Source: Myoxocephalus aenaeus (Eukaryota; Chordata; Actinopteri; Perciformes; Cottidae). Taken from it: 64,000 bases of DNA. Below are positions 35,140 to 47,398 of the stretch, in pieces. The translations under genes and the position numbers were made by a program. Within the stretch, counting starts at the first letter, position 1; every line of letters begins with the position of its first letter. Location of the stretch: contig JBAMJR010000189.1 in the NCBI GenBank assembly GCA_038501785.1, positions 3,646,001-3,710,000 of the forward strand, given 5' to 3'. The notes under the pieces are model-generated. The model made no database searches, was not told the DNA's origin, and saw nothing but the letters and a program-made list of their open reading frames with translations.

Positions 35140-35605
35140 CTCAGAAATCTCGGTGTCATTTGCTATCAAAACCTTGACTTTAATTAAATTAATCAACAAA
35201 TAAATAAAGTATTAGAACATTTCTGTCTCCCAAAAAATCTGTAAACCATCATCCACATCTTTATAGTTAGTTGATTAGATTACTGTAACTCCCTCTCCCG
35301 CCTCCAGCTCATCCAAAACTGCAGCTACGATTTTGAATCAGACTCTAACCAAACCCGGCTTCCTCACGCCGGCTGCCGGTTGCTTTTAGAATTGATTTTA
35401 AGATATTATTGATTATGTACAAAGCCCTGAGAGGCCTTTGCTGTCAGGGCTCCGAGACTGTGGAATGACCTACCTAAGGATATAAGGGCTGCAAATGGCT
35501 TTTGGTTTATTTAATTCTTATTGTGTTTTAACAATGTTTTGTTTCAAGAACGTTGTAGTGATGTGAAAGGTGCTGTTTAAATAAAGTGTAGTAATATATC
35601 CATCT
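35140..35605 (+). pseudogene. L2-type LINE ORF2 C-terminal remnant
   Basis: Broken pieces of the ORF2 C-terminal region of an L2/CR1-group LINE, in order on the plus strand: LRNLGVICYQNLDFN (35140-35184), LDYCNSLSRLQLIQNCS (35275 on), FRIDFKILLIMYKALRGLC (35385 on) and APRLWNDLPK (35449 on). Frames change and stops fall between the pieces, and parts of the normal spacing are missing. The end (AAAGGTGCTGTTTAAATAAAG near 35567) is a typical LINE 3' tail. It is dead and old. It is a different insertion from the L2-type 3' UTR at 35981. Confidence 0.7.
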
Positions 35606-35980
35606 GTGATTTTTGTTCCACATTTAGCAAGTTGCCATTTTCGGTTGATCACATTACAAATGTAAAGTATCATTGTGATAAGGCCTACCATCTGTTGACT
35701 GTCTGCTAGTCTGCCAAACACACCTTTGGATTGATTTAAAGTCTATCTTGTTATGAGGAAAAGAGCTGACTCACTGAACACTTTTTTCACAATCGTTTCG
35801 ATCTTTGGGCTAGTTAAGAATAAATATAAGGATAATAAGTATTGCTTGTTTTTGGAGCTTTCCAGCCCATTCTAAAGTAAGAACTAGAATATTTTGGTCT
35901 CTGTTTCATCAATTTAGACCATTCTGTTTCAACCAGTCTCTTGTGAGTCCACCAACTTCATGGAAGAGATATATATATAT

Positions 35981-36450
35981 GATAGTGCTTATAGTTAGGG
36001 CTGGCTCAGGTTGGCCCTGGTCCAGCCCCTAGATATGCTGCTATAGGCCTAGACTGCTGCGGGACATCTTAGGATACACTGAGCTCCTCTCTCCTCTTCT
36101 CTCTCTCCTTCTGGATGAATTCATGTCTCTTCAATGCACATGATCTACTTCTTCCTCGAAGCCTCTGTGCTTCCTCGCCTCAAGTTTCCATGGATCGTGG
36201 CTGTCTGGAGCCGGTCCTGCCTCCTGGGTCCTGGGTCTTGGGTCCTGGGTCCTGGGTCCTGGGTCCTGGGTCCTACTTCCTGCCTCCTGGGTCCTGCCTC
36301 CTACTTCCTGCCTCCAGCCTTCTGGGTCCTGGGTCTTGGGTCCTGGGTCTTGGGTCCTGGGTCCAGCCTCCTGCCTCCTGCCATGGTCCTGCACTTTTCT
36401 CTATCTCCTTCTGTTTACATGGATTGTGGTTATATCTGGACCCTGGTCCA
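35981..36450 (+). mobile_element. L2-type LINE 3' UTR, second copy
   Basis: Starts GATAGTGCTTATAGTTAGGG and is then nearly the same as 17095-17330 (CCTAGATATGCTGCTATAGG, GGATGAATTCATGTCTCTTC, TCCATGGATCGTGGCTGT). The middle has expanded into a 7-bp G-rich repeat, and the 3' part is replaced by (ATT)n, so the usual GAATT tail is absent. Confidence 0.7.
36226..36361 (+). repeat. 7-bp CCTGGGT repeats with G-quadruplex pattern
   Basis: Eight GGG runs at exact 7-bp spacing (36226-36277) and six more (36324-36361), each separated by four bases (TCCT or TCTT). This fits the four-tract G3/N4 quadruplex pattern on the plus strand several times over. Confidence 0.85.
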
Positions 36451-36458
36451 CCTCATGC

Positions 36459-36570
<112 letters not shown>

Positions 36571-37127
36571 TGCATTGCTAGTATTGCCAATACCATTACT
36601 GCTTTTATTATCATTATCCACTGTTGCTGTTATTGTTGGTAGTTGTGGAGTACATCTCAAAGAGCTGAACGCCACAATGACAAAAGACAATAAAATCAAA
36701 ACATTTCCAACAATGGATTGACCATTTTAACAAATGACAAAATAAAAACAACAAATTCAGCATCCATCCATCCATTATTTATTAAGCCATTAATCCTTTC
36801 ATGAAAATGTAAAGCTAAAAGAAATGTCTTAAAAATGTCAAATGTCTTACCAATATCCCCTTCACTGCTCTCTCATTTTGCTCGCTCTGATTTCTTCTAC
36901 CGCACCACTCCCTCCCCTTTGTTGTCTCTCTTCTCATCTCTTCATCATTTACCTGTCTCTCCCCAAGCGGGTGAGGAAATCAATCACCGATTTGTCGATC
37001 TCACTGCAACACCTCACACCCAGACAGGAGTTTTTTAGCATCGACCAGCTCCTCCCTGCCAAGATTCAAAGGTTTGTAGGAAGACTGGGTGGAGAGAGTG
37101 TAAGTTAGTGTGTTGTGATTGTGCAGC

Positions 37128-37130
<3 letters not shown>
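36571..37130. other. Intronic spacer, no gene seen
   Basis: Low-complexity ATT-like decay product then unique-looking sequence; no supported exon. Confidence 0.3.

Positions 37131-37211
<81 letters not shown>
37131..37211 (+). repeat. (TG)n microsatellite, about 40 units
   Basis: Uninterrupted TG dinucleotides. An imperfect (CA/CG)n tract follows at 37330-37409, so TG and CA tracts face each other across about 120 bp. Confidence 0.97.
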
Positions 37212-37212
<1 letters not shown>

Positions 37213-37329
37213 ATTTCAAATAGGAGTTCAAACAATGGGGGAAGACAAGCATCTTCCTCCCTCTTTCCCTAAGGATAGACTCCTGTCTCATTGCTATTCT
37301 TTCTTTCCCTCTCTTTGTTTCCTATGTAT

Positions 37330-37409
37330 CACACACACGCACCCACACGAACACACACGCCGCACACGCACACACACACACACGCACACACGCACGCTCG
37401 CACACGCAC
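37330..37409 (+). repeat. Imperfect CA/CG alternating tract
   Basis: CA dinucleotides interrupted by CGCACC, CGAACA and CGCACG units; alternating purine-pyrimidine throughout. Confidence 0.85.
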
Positions 37410-38606
37410 TATTTTTGTTGCCCGTGTTATTATTTAGTAAGCCCTTGTGTCTATGGAGACTTCTAATGATAGGGCTGGGTTAGTTGTGCTGCTGTTATTT
37501 AAATTTTACAGGATGCGAACACACACTCACACACAAAACACAAACACAGCCCCATCATTGTCCTGTCACAGCCGCAAGCTATTTTTGGAAACCTTTCCCA
37601 CAGCCCTCAGTGCAAGTGCCTTCCCGGCCTCTCTTCCCAAAGCACCTGTCAACCCTCTGTCGCCCTCTGTCACCATGCCAGCCAATCAGAGCCCTCTCTG
37701 ACAGGAAGTAAAGCTGACAGCCCACCAATCAACTAATAACTACTCTCTGCAGCAAGACATTGTCGAGGCTCATCGTGGATATGGATGCAGTACTTATGGT
37801 TATTTATAGTATAATTACAGCTTGATTACATGAAAACACTTTGCTGTGATATGAGACAGGCTAGTTGGCGAGTGACACGCACACCAGAAATGAGAAAAAA
37901 AACAGGATTCTTAGATGCATTATGATTGTGTTTTATGTGTAAAAAATGTTTTGAATGAGGAAGATGCACTAAGCAAGTATGTTACATTACTGTAAATAAT
38001 TGAATGCAGCAAGAGATTGTTTAAACCAACTAGACTGTGACGGCGAAGCTTCCATGCAAAGCAACTCAAGGATGGCAGCCGCCATCAACTCCTCTGTTTC
38101 CACTCCGCTGAGCTCTGTGAGGGAAGGGGCTGAGGCCCAACCAGCGACGAAACCCCACAACCATAAAACACAGCAAAAACACAGTATTTCAGCACAGTGT
38201 AAGATTATTTTGCTTTTTTTTTTGTCATGTATGGTGCGGTATTTCACAAACGCCCTACTTGCAAAAAACTATGAATAAATAAAAAGACAATGTAATCTTT
38301 AAAAGATGAACAGATAATGAAAATACACACTCAACGTAATGCAGTCAACTCAGGCAAAGGTTGCATCAGAGCCATAAACACTGGAGGACACTTTTATAAC
38401 GAGGCATCAAGGCCCAACAGAAAGATTTGTTATTTTGTAAGAAAAAATGTAAACATTAAGGAACGCAGGTAAATTTTTTGAATTATTAAAAACGTAAAAT
38501 TACTTAAGTATACATACTCAGCATCATACAGAGAGATACTCAATACTAAATGATTCAGATCAAGATATGGGCAAAAAAAACTTACTATGTAACGGAAAAG
38601 TCCCTG
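37410..38606. other. Intronic spacer, no gene seen
   Basis: Contains a 93-codon open frame (38000-38278, plus) without recognisable similarity or splice context; treated as chance. Confidence 0.35.
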
Positions 38607-38658
38607 GTAATTTGTGATTTTGGGCTATACAAAATAAATGGGATTGAATTGAATTGAT
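38607..38658 (+). mobile_element. L2-type LINE tail fragment
   Basis: AATTTGTGATTTTGGGCTAT followed by ACAAAATAAATG and GATTGAATTGAATTGATGG, the last ~50 bp of the LINE seen at 17740-17795. A severely 5'-truncated insertion. Confidence 0.7.
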
Positions 38659-39112
38659 GGTATTTGTCTCATGACTTCGGTAAAGGAACAAAAATACAAA
38701 GCCTTCTTCATAGGCAACCCTATCCTCAAACAAGAACATCACCATTGAACATTCAGCAAAGCCTCAGATTCCAGTGTTAAATTTAGGAAAATATTCTGGC
38801 TATGGCAAAAATAATGTTTACAGGAGGGAAAGATGGTGGTTACTGCTCTGACGCCCCTCCCCTTTCTTGGAGGCTGTCCTGTTCAATCTCAGCGGGCAAT
38901 TGGCTGACGTGGGACGGTCGTCATCTGATTAAGCTCACCTGGGCCCTCCAGCTAAAAATGCTGTTCCATGTGTCCCTCCCTTCCTATAGCTTTCATCCAC
39001 CCTGCATTTTTCTCTTTTGGTTTCCACCTTTAGCACCTCCGTAACTAATGCTAAATAGCGTGTAGTTATTATAAGTGTTACCAATGTTACTCCTGATTGG
39101 CAGGTGACCCCT
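38659..39112. other. Intronic spacer, no gene seen
   Basis: 38880-38960 is information-rich (GGCAATTGGCTGACG, CATCTGATTAAGCTCACC) and could be conserved non-coding sequence; no gene seen. Confidence 0.3.
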
Positions 39113-39232
39113 TAGCTCCTCCCATCAGTGTATGAATGTGTGTGAATGGGTGAATGACGACAAGTAGTGTTCAAGTGCTTTCAGACTAGAAAAGCGCTTT
39201 ACAAGTACAACTCCATTTACCATTTACCATTT
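39113..39232 (+). mobile_element. tRNA-derived SINE, 3' half
   Basis: TAGCTCCTCCCATCAGTGTA … GAATGGGTGAATGACGACAA … GACTAGAAAAGCGC, then CCATTTACC repeats at the tail. Same family as 18474, 44112 and 48814; the tRNA head is missing. Confidence 0.65.
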
Positions 39233-41078
39233 ACTCGTGAACAAGACCCCGAGATGCTAAAACTACTTCGCTTGCGGTGGGCACTCCGTCCCGACCTGGA
39301 GGGAGCAATCCACGGTTTCCGGTGACACCATTAATCCAAATGAAGAAAGTAATTTAATTATATCAGATAATTAATCAGATAGATCATGGAACTCGGTCAA
39401 ATTAAAAACTTTCTCACAAAACTTTGATTATTAATCCAACCTAAGGAAACTCTAACCTTTGAATCAAATATACACAACATTAAACCTCATACTTTGAAAA
39501 TCTTAGTGGGCCCTCTGAAAGTCACCTTTACCATCTTTTCTAGTTTCTTCTCTACAGACATCACAGATAATAAATCAAGACAAACATTTCCATGGAGCAA
39601 AACCTTGTGAACTTTGAATTTTGCATCACAAATCAAAACTCTCTTTTAGCGCCTGCTGGGAATAAGTTTGGTTGATTGAATGCTAAAATGAACTGACACT
39701 TGAACACAGCCCCTTCCTGCAGATCTCTCTAATTGCATGCTGAAAGGACACTTGTAATCATGATGGCAGCCTCACTAGTTCAAACCACAACAAAGTAATT
39801 AATAAATTCACATTACATGGAAAAGGAATGAGGGGAAATTAAGGTTGGGTGGAAGAGAGGATAGAAAATACAAAAGTTCAGAATTGAATGACAAAGACAA
39901 TCCTCTTTTTCTGATGTCTCCACAACAGACAAAGTCAAATGGAGAAACTGTTTGTTGCTGAAGTTGTTTTTTATGTGTAAATCATTATCTGGCTTTTTGA
40001 ATCAAAGAAGCTCGCCGGGCAGTGTCTGCTATGCTGCTACACTGGGCTTCACTTCTGCCATCATCCTCTGGCTAAAGGAACCGTGCACAACATTATAGGA
40101 GAGGATACAAGAGATTGGCACAAGGGGCCACAAGGGGCCACAAGGGGCCACGTGATGTCAATTCTGTAACCAGAGGTACGAGTAGGCTGCTTGCATCTCA
40201 AACCACTATTTATCTATCACATGTATGGGATGCATCCTCCAAGCGGACAATATAAACAGCACTACTACATGCCAAAAGGCAGTACAGTAATATTTTAGTA
40301 ATGCATTGCCTCAAATTCACTCATACGATGAGATTAGCCACAACTAAATGTAAAAGTTAAACTGAATAAAAGCCAACATATATTGCCCTTACACCCTGCC
40401 AAGGAAAAATGGCTTTGCATATAGGCAACAGTCGAATGCATGTGTATCACAGACAATACACACAAGTTATGAGCATTCGTATCGTTATGTAAGAAGTCAA
40501 CCAAGAAAAAAAGCCATTTGAACCCAGGGATAAAATGTTCAGTTTTAGTTAAAACAGCAGTATGTAAACTGTGAAGTGGGAGCTTAACCAAGGTTTAAAT
40601 CGGAGAGTTGTTAAACTACAACTAGAGTCAGATGGGTAGCACAACTTACTTTACCCAATGTGAAAAAAATATCTTCTTATGTAAGTATGAAGGCAAGCGT
40701 CCTTTGTTTGGTGTACGCATGGTGAAATAACGATGCAAAACAAATAGATATAGCACAAATAGATAACAAAAAGCAAAAGAGCGATGCTAGTCTACTATAC
40801 AACGGTGGTGATAGGTTGTCAAGAAAGAAACAATAAATAAAGCCGCTGCTTTTCTGCCAGAAAAAGGCCCTATGTGGACAAAGGCCAAGGGATGATGGTG
40901 AAAAGTGATCATTAGTGTCATGAAAGACCTATTTTCTCTCCCAATTTGTAGCTTAGTACCAGAAATGAGATTAGACTTTGCCATACACTTCAAAAGAACA
41001 CCCAGTTTGAACCACAGTGATGTCATCTACACTATGCCAAATAAATGCTGATGAGCTGATTGGATGAAATCAAAAGAA
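39233..41078. other. Intronic spacer with a 3-unit 10-bp tandem
   Basis: CAAGGGGCCA is repeated three times at 40121-40150. Nothing else recognised. Confidence 0.4.
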
Positions 41079-41172
41079 GAAGACACAAAGAGAAATGGAC
41101 AGAGCGAGGGGGGAAAAGAAAAATGAGAAAGATTAAGAGTAAAGAGATGGGGCAGAGAAGGAGGAAGAGTGA
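41079..41172 (+). repeat. Purine-rich low-complexity tract
   Basis: Runs of GAAGAAGACACAAAGAG, GAGGGGGGAAAAGAAAAATG and GGAGGAAGAG on the plus strand. Confidence 0.65.
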
Positions 41173-44111
41173 ATTGAAAATATCTGCGTTGAGCGCCATA
41201 TAATTACAGCGCTGTTTCATTATTAATCGTTCCCAGGGCAGATAGGACTTGCATGAGCGTTGTATACATAATTAATAATGAGGACTGCAGCATCCTTTTC
41301 TTTCTATTCAATCATGGATGGGTGGATGACAGAAAAAGGGTGATGGTTGAAGAAAGAATATTCAAATGAACCACAATACACTGTATTTCATTTACAGTGT
41401 TGATTTTGAATCAAATATTAAATTAAAGGAGACATCATGAAAGAAAATGCTATTGCGGTATATCGTCTCACTAAATATTGTTGCCTAAATAGTTTATAGC
41501 ATCACGAATAATCCAACGAAAGCATCAGATGTCTATTTTCTCAGTGGTTGCAAAGAGGTTCCTGTTGGTTGTGAACACACACTATTCAATATAATGAACT
41601 GCAGTGATACTATTATTGCACTATTAAATGTATTTAAAAGATGCCTCTTCCCCGTGTCAGAAGTGAACGTGTTATTAAGAGTCACCTCAAAAGGTGTGTG
41701 ACAGTATTTTATTCATTTTATCTGGCTTGCAGTGTGAGTGCCACCGTGGACGTCCAAATGCTCTCACTTGCACAAGCCGCTGTTCTCTTTCTTGGTAAAT
41801 CTCATGATTGTATTCGCCTGGTGTCCACTGACCTCGTCTGTCTGAGCATCCAGATGCAGGTGCAGAGAGGATTAGAGCCCAGTGAAGGCCAGAGGGAAGC
41901 CAGCTTACATCCCCACCAACACAACACGGCTGCCTTCAACACTGTTTTATAACCTACGGCACTCCTCGTGGTGCTATTATTAGGTGACAGGCTGCAGCAG
42001 ATGAACAGAGAAATAACTGCTTGCTGTTTGCTTATTGATCCCCATAAAAACTCTCTACACGAGGGTCAAAGCTGTTGTCAGAGACACAATGGCATCCCGG
42101 AGCTGGTAAAGTTAGCCTTGTCTTTAGAGATGCTGATCATTAGCATGAACCATTGATACCACGATTAATAAAACATTTCTGGAAGTAAGACTATGTGATG
42201 CGTGCTTGGTGGCTGGATTCAGGAGATCACACAAGAATTGTAGGATCACAAGATGACATCTTGTCAGGCTTCCAGTAATGTGTTTGTATCTGACCCAGTG
42301 TACGGACCAATCAGCATGTGAGGAGCGACTCGCAGCTACAGGCGGGATGTAGGTGTGTGTGAGAAGGAGCATCTTTTCTCAAACTTCTTACACACACAAC
42401 AGCGATTCAAAACTATTGAATGTTTGAGGAGGAAGGAAATCTTAACAGTATTGTTTCTAATACACATTGACTAAACTGCATTTCAAAGTAAACAATAATT
42501 TCCCGAAATTAAATGAATATGAGTCTAAAATATCTGGGAGTTCAGTCTTCTTCACTTGGTACCTCAACAACCAACTCACCATCAGGCTTCCACATAAACA
42601 ATGTGCACCACATTTTAACTAGGATTAGTTATTAAGGGGCACTACATGGAATAAGGCTGAGGTAAAGAGTGCGTCTTTGATGCCTACTGATGCAGGCATG
42701 AATATGTATACAGTATGCAGAAATGCTGAGTTGCTATTTCATGGAGAGGGTTGTGTGACCCTCGGGGATACAGTTTGATCGGCTGTAGTTTGGCCTGCAG
42801 CTTACAAAGTCAAAGCTCTCCCAGTGAGCGGTTGGGGAAAGCAAGAAAACCGGGGATTGGGTGAAAACGGGCTGCCATTTCTGAACATGTATGCAGATAC
42901 AGTTCTCTCATATACAGTCGAGTTCACATCACATACACAAAATGGAGACAGCAAAGGACTGGCTTCCCTCTGAACCCCAAAACCTGCTGGCGGGATTGAA
43001 AAGCATGTTTTTCTTCAAACAATCAGCAAAACTACATCGTTTATCAGAGCCAGAAGCTGTAAAGCTGCAAACTTCGCCTGAACTGCAGGCTGCTGAACTC
43101 AGGGCATTTGGGAAAGGACTTTATCATAACTACACACTATTTAGCATTAGTTAAGCATGAGTAAACACTTAATTCATAATTTATAACGCATTGTTACAAC
43201 ATGAGCACTCATTAGTAACTCATTAGTATGCAATTCATAAACACAGTTATACATGTTTTACATGTTATACATGTTTCATGATTGGGTTTTCATACTTTAT
43301 AAATGGTGGATTCCCCATTTGTAAATTAATTAATATATATTTCAAACCAATTAAGTACCGTAAAAGTCGGGTTACGAGCCGCTACTACCTTCGGTCAGTT
43401 TCCCTGTTAGCCAGCTGGGGCTCCTGCTAGCTCCCCACTAACCTCTGCTAGCTCCCCGCTAACCTCCGCTAGCTATTAAGGTGCATGCCTTTTATACCAC
43501 ACTGAAAAAAAATTAAACTGGAGCAAAGAAACACCCTGAAATGGTTTGAGGTTCAGTGGCTTAAAAAAAAGGGGCATAAACAACTACAGATACCACCAGA
43601 AATATTTCTAAAGGATCTTTATGGATTCTTATGTCAGAAACATTTACTGGGTGTTGGGGTTTTTGTTGATGAAATGTCATAAACGTCCATCCAGACTGAA
43701 GATAGTATTACCTAATCAAGCATGTGTCACATAAATAGCCTATATTTAATGTTTTACCCATTTACAGACATTAGATCCCACTTATAGGCACCATTACAGC
43801 TACAGATCCTACATGAAGTCAGTTAGATACATGAGCTCTTATAGTCAATCTCTATCTCCCTTAATCATACACACACACTGTACACCTCATGCTCCACCAC
43901 CACCCTTCTCCTTTCATGTGGAGCTAATTAAGTAACAGTGTTGCTGTTAATTAATTACTAGCCCACGTCCAAGGCCCCCGCTCGTTTGAGCAAATTAACG
44001 ACGTCCTCATTATTGTTGCTGTCTCAGGAGCGCCCTGGGTTTAGGCAAAGTGTGTGTGGGTTGCATCTGCGTGTGTGTATGATGCAGGTGTGCAAGTATC
44101 GTCAAAAAGAC
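41173..44111. other. Intronic spacer with a possible MITE
   Basis: 43130-43325 (AACACTTAATTCATAATTTA, CATTGTTACAACATGAGCAC) resembles a dispersed teleost AT-rich MITE but no terminal repeats were pinned. 43427-43475 has 2.5 units of a 21-bp GCTAGCTCCCC repeat. 41185-41290 and 43918-44035 are candidate conserved non-coding stretches. No gene seen. Confidence 0.3.
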
Positions 44112-44332
44112 AATGGACTGTATTGTACATCTATTTTATAGTCTTCAGACCACTCAAAGCGCTTTACCACGACATGTCATCATTCACCCATTCACACCTG
44201 ATGGGAGGGACCACCATGCAAGGTGCCACCTGCCCATCAGGATGAACTGTCATACCCAGAGACCGGAAATTTGGGGTTACGTTTCTTGCCCATCGACCGG
44301 TCACGTACTGTTACCCCTGAGCCAGAGCCAAG
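44112..44332 (-). mobile_element. tRNA-derived SINE, nearly full length
   Basis: On the minus strand: TGGCTCTGGCTCAGGGGTAA head, then CACCTTGCATGGTGG, CCCTCCCATC, GTGAATGGGTGAATGATGAC and AAAGCGCTTTGAGTGGTCTG tail. About 220 bp, the most complete copy here, old enough to have lost a clean B-box. Confidence 0.65.
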
Positions 44333-44485
44333 TACAAAAAATGGAAGACATATTTTAAACTTTTTTACATATACCTGAATCTAACTGACTGACAACTCCA
44401 AACACAATCCCTTTGCAGCTGTCACGGAGGCATAACAGAAAGATCTTGAGTCTAAATATTACTTTTATGATGCATCTATGTCTCT

Positions 44486-44528
44486 GACCCCAGGGTGGTG
44501 CACTCTAACCACTCGGCTACCGGGCCAC
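44486..44528 (-). mobile_element. tRNA-like SINE head
   Basis: The minus strand reads GGCCCGGTAGCCGAGTGG then TTAGAGTGCACCACCC. TAGCCGAGTGG fits the pol III A-box of a Ser/Leu-type tRNA. No acceptor-stem closure or B-box follows, so it is a fragment, not a tRNA gene. Confidence 0.45.
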
Positions 44529-44858
44529 CTGCCTGCAGTGTTTTCCCTGACTTGTGTTTGTCTTATCCACTGCTGGATGTCAACTTGATTTTTCCAACCA
44601 ATCAAAATTAAGTAGAAACATGTTTTATTAATGTGTGGCAGTGTTTCCAGCTCATGTAATGGGTCATAATGTAATGAGCTTCAATGCTGAAGGGTTTAAC
44701 CCAGAGCTCTGCAGACCGATCTACATCTCTGAACACATTTTCAAATTTGAAAAGATGTGTTTACTGTTGGCTTCAGTTTGCTCTCATCTCAGACTTGACA
44801 TTAGGTCTCTCACTGCACCCATCTCTGCACACTGCCCTCAACCATTTAAGTGAACTGA

Positions 44859-45196
44859 ACATAGCATCGCTCTTTTGTGCTTATAATAGCTGCTGTATAC
44901 TAGAAAGCCATCATGAAGGACTGCGTAACATGATATAAACCCTCAGGTTTAGTTTTTAGACTGCACCCTTTAGAAGCAGATAAGAAATATCAACATTTTG
45001 CTCTGAGTACAAAATATGAATATTCTGTGTGACCATCAACTGACGAGAGGATGCAGGGTCACATCAGGACCAATCACCAACACAGAGCCGTGTGCACAAG
45101 AGGGCCGCCAAAAGGCCGGCAGTGGACTTTAGTCTCGGTCTGCTTTGGAATCAAACTCTCCTCGTTTTGGAATGTATTTAAGAATGCTGGTGTTGG

Positions 45197-45197
<1 letters not shown>
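44859..45197 (+). repeat. 339-bp direct duplication, copy 2
   Basis: Identical to 9847-10185. Left flank differs completely (GTGAACTGA before ACATAGC here, TTAGCAT there); the right edge is inside (TG)n. Confidence 0.9.
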
Positions 45198-45282
<85 letters not shown>

Positions 45283-45299
45283 ATGTGTGCGTGTGTGCG

Positions 45300-45373
<74 letters not shown>
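45198..45373 (+). repeat. (TG)n compound microsatellite, 176 bp
   Basis: Long TG tract interrupted once by a GCATGTGTGCGTGTGTGCG-type block near 45282-45308. More than twice the length of the tract at the first copy. Confidence 0.96.
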
Positions 45374-45376
<3 letters not shown>

Positions 45377-46438
45377 ATGTAAAAAACAATGTGTCTTGAC
45401 ATGCTTGAGTGTCCAAGAAAACAAGTACTTTAAATGCCATATTTCTAATGCACGACAAGTTATCATGCTAAGCTGTCAGAGTCACTTTATACTTCTCATA
45501 TTTCACTCTAACCCCAACCCTTTCTCAAATGCGATCAAGTTCTGTAATTTATATCAATTTGTTGGTGTTTTTGCTGCAGCACTGACAGATTAATACAGAC
45601 ATAACTAATGTTCCACCAAACATCCATCACTCTTCTGCGATGCCTTAATGAGCACGATGTCCTTGTCACCCTGCCACTTCCCTTCCTTCGTTCATCGTCA
45701 CTCGCATGCACAGATCACATGGTATTTCCATATATGAATATCAATGTTTTTTGCTGGTGTAGTCTTCACTTAGGTGACAGCCATGTGCTTTTCTGTGTTA
45801 ATGCTGTGGCAGAAGTCCAACAGTGTCCTCAATGTTACCTTAATGGTTTGATTTGCCATGAAGCTGCCTGGACAGAGAATGCAGCCAAAGGAAGAATGTA
45901 TGCTTGCTTTCTCTAGCTGTTGGCCGTTGTGTGGCAGCAACATGCATTCCTTATCAGGGTTATGGCGCTTCATGTATGTAAACATAGCCGGTGTTAACAA
46001 TGAACCCAGAAAGAGGAGAAGATGTTTTCAAACAGCCAACACTTCACATCTTACTTTAAAAACTCACCTTTTTCTACTTATTTTGACTGATCGGTCTCAT
46101 TCTGACTCATGATCAGTCCATTTACCCCTCAGTCATATCTGACTGATGGCATTATATTCCAGCAGTTTAGAAATATTGAAGGTAGCTAATACCCTAATAC
46201 ACATTATCTGATTATCAGTAGCAGTGTTGCATTGATGGGACTTTAAGGTATTGTTTTCCACCCCAGGGTGCTGTGGCATGGTAGCAAAGTAGAGCAGTGT
46301 TTTTCTTTACAGAGAATGAAACAGATTTGTTATATCTTTATTGCTCATAAAATGTGTATGTACCCTGCTGCACTGACATTTTGAGTTTGCTACAATGCAC
46401 ACTGTTACACGTAAATGGTATGCATTTCATTAGCTTTA

Positions 46439-46441
<3 letters not shown>
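45374..46441. other. Intronic spacer, no gene seen
   Basis: Frames at 45608-45916 and 45858-46112 have no recognisable similarity or splice context. No repeat family recognised. Confidence 0.35.

Positions 46442-46505
<64 letters not shown>
46442..46505 (+). repeat. (GT)n microsatellite, 32 units
   Basis: Uninterrupted GT dinucleotides. Confidence 0.97.
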
Positions 46506-46507
<2 letters not shown>

Positions 46508-46557
46508 ACAGATGCACTAATGCTTCCTGCAACATACGTATTCCTGCATTGGAATAG

Positions 46558-46838
46558 TGTTGGGATCATGATACCAATCGCTTTGGAATAAGGCGCAAGG
46601 GGGCCCCGAAGGGGGCAGCTGATAGAAGTAACTCTTTATTTTACCTAAATGAACTGCAACAACAATAGAAGGGAAGAGGGTATTAAGGGGGAAAGAGTGA
46701 AAAACTATTAGAGGTCCACTGAGTGTTGTTTTCATCGGAGCAGTAAATAAACGCTGCGGGGTAAAGACTCGACTCCCAGGTTGCCACCCGCAATTATGCC
46801 TCCATCGCTTGTTTGCACCTCTGTGCCACGGTACCACA
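46558..46838 (-). repeat. Possible solo LTR
   Basis: 281 bp that begins TGTTGGGATC and ends GGTACCACA (TG…CA bounded). On the minus strand an AATAAA signal (near 46640) is followed by a short GC hairpin (CCCCCTTCGGGGC). This fits an LTR on the minus strand. No target duplication is visible and no second copy is present, so it is tentative. Confidence 0.35.
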
Positions 46839-46944
46839 TTAAAAGATAAAGACCCAGAGAAAAGGGGTTCAGAAGGGAGCGAAGGCGGGGCAAGCAGTCT
46901 ATGTGTTAAGTTACACGTGAGCTAGTGAGTTTTACTAAGCTCAC

Positions 46945-46947
<3 letters not shown>

Positions 46948-47026
<79 letters not shown>
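46948..47026 (+). repeat. (GT)n microsatellite, about 39 units
   Basis: Uninterrupted GT dinucleotides; pairs in inverted orientation with the (CA)n tract at 47319. Confidence 0.97.
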
Positions 47027-47028
<2 letters not shown>

Positions 47029-47317
47029 ATTTTAGGGAGTCCCAGAGTGTGTTTGTTCGCCCAATGTTGTTTGCAGGAGGCCACAATAGAGCCTACCCAG
47101 AAGTATGTACATGGTCAGATGAAGGTGTGCAACTGATAGAATGTGTGTGCTGTTTCCTGTTTCCTCGTGCCATCAGACATGACAAAAAATATGAACACAA
47201 TCATTCCTTTACAGCACAAAACAAAAACAAAAAAGTTCCATCCTCATGTTAACGAGCACAGAACACATTGACCCATCTTCTTGTCTCTCTTAAAAGCAGC
47301 TACTGTTAATTTCAAAA

Positions 47318-47318
<1 letters not shown>

Positions 47319-47398
<80 letters not shown>

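Noticed and set aside
44486..44528. Possible tRNA gene (Ser/Leu-like A-box)
   Set aside because: There is no B-box, anticodon stem or acceptor stem closure; it is a SINE head fragment.
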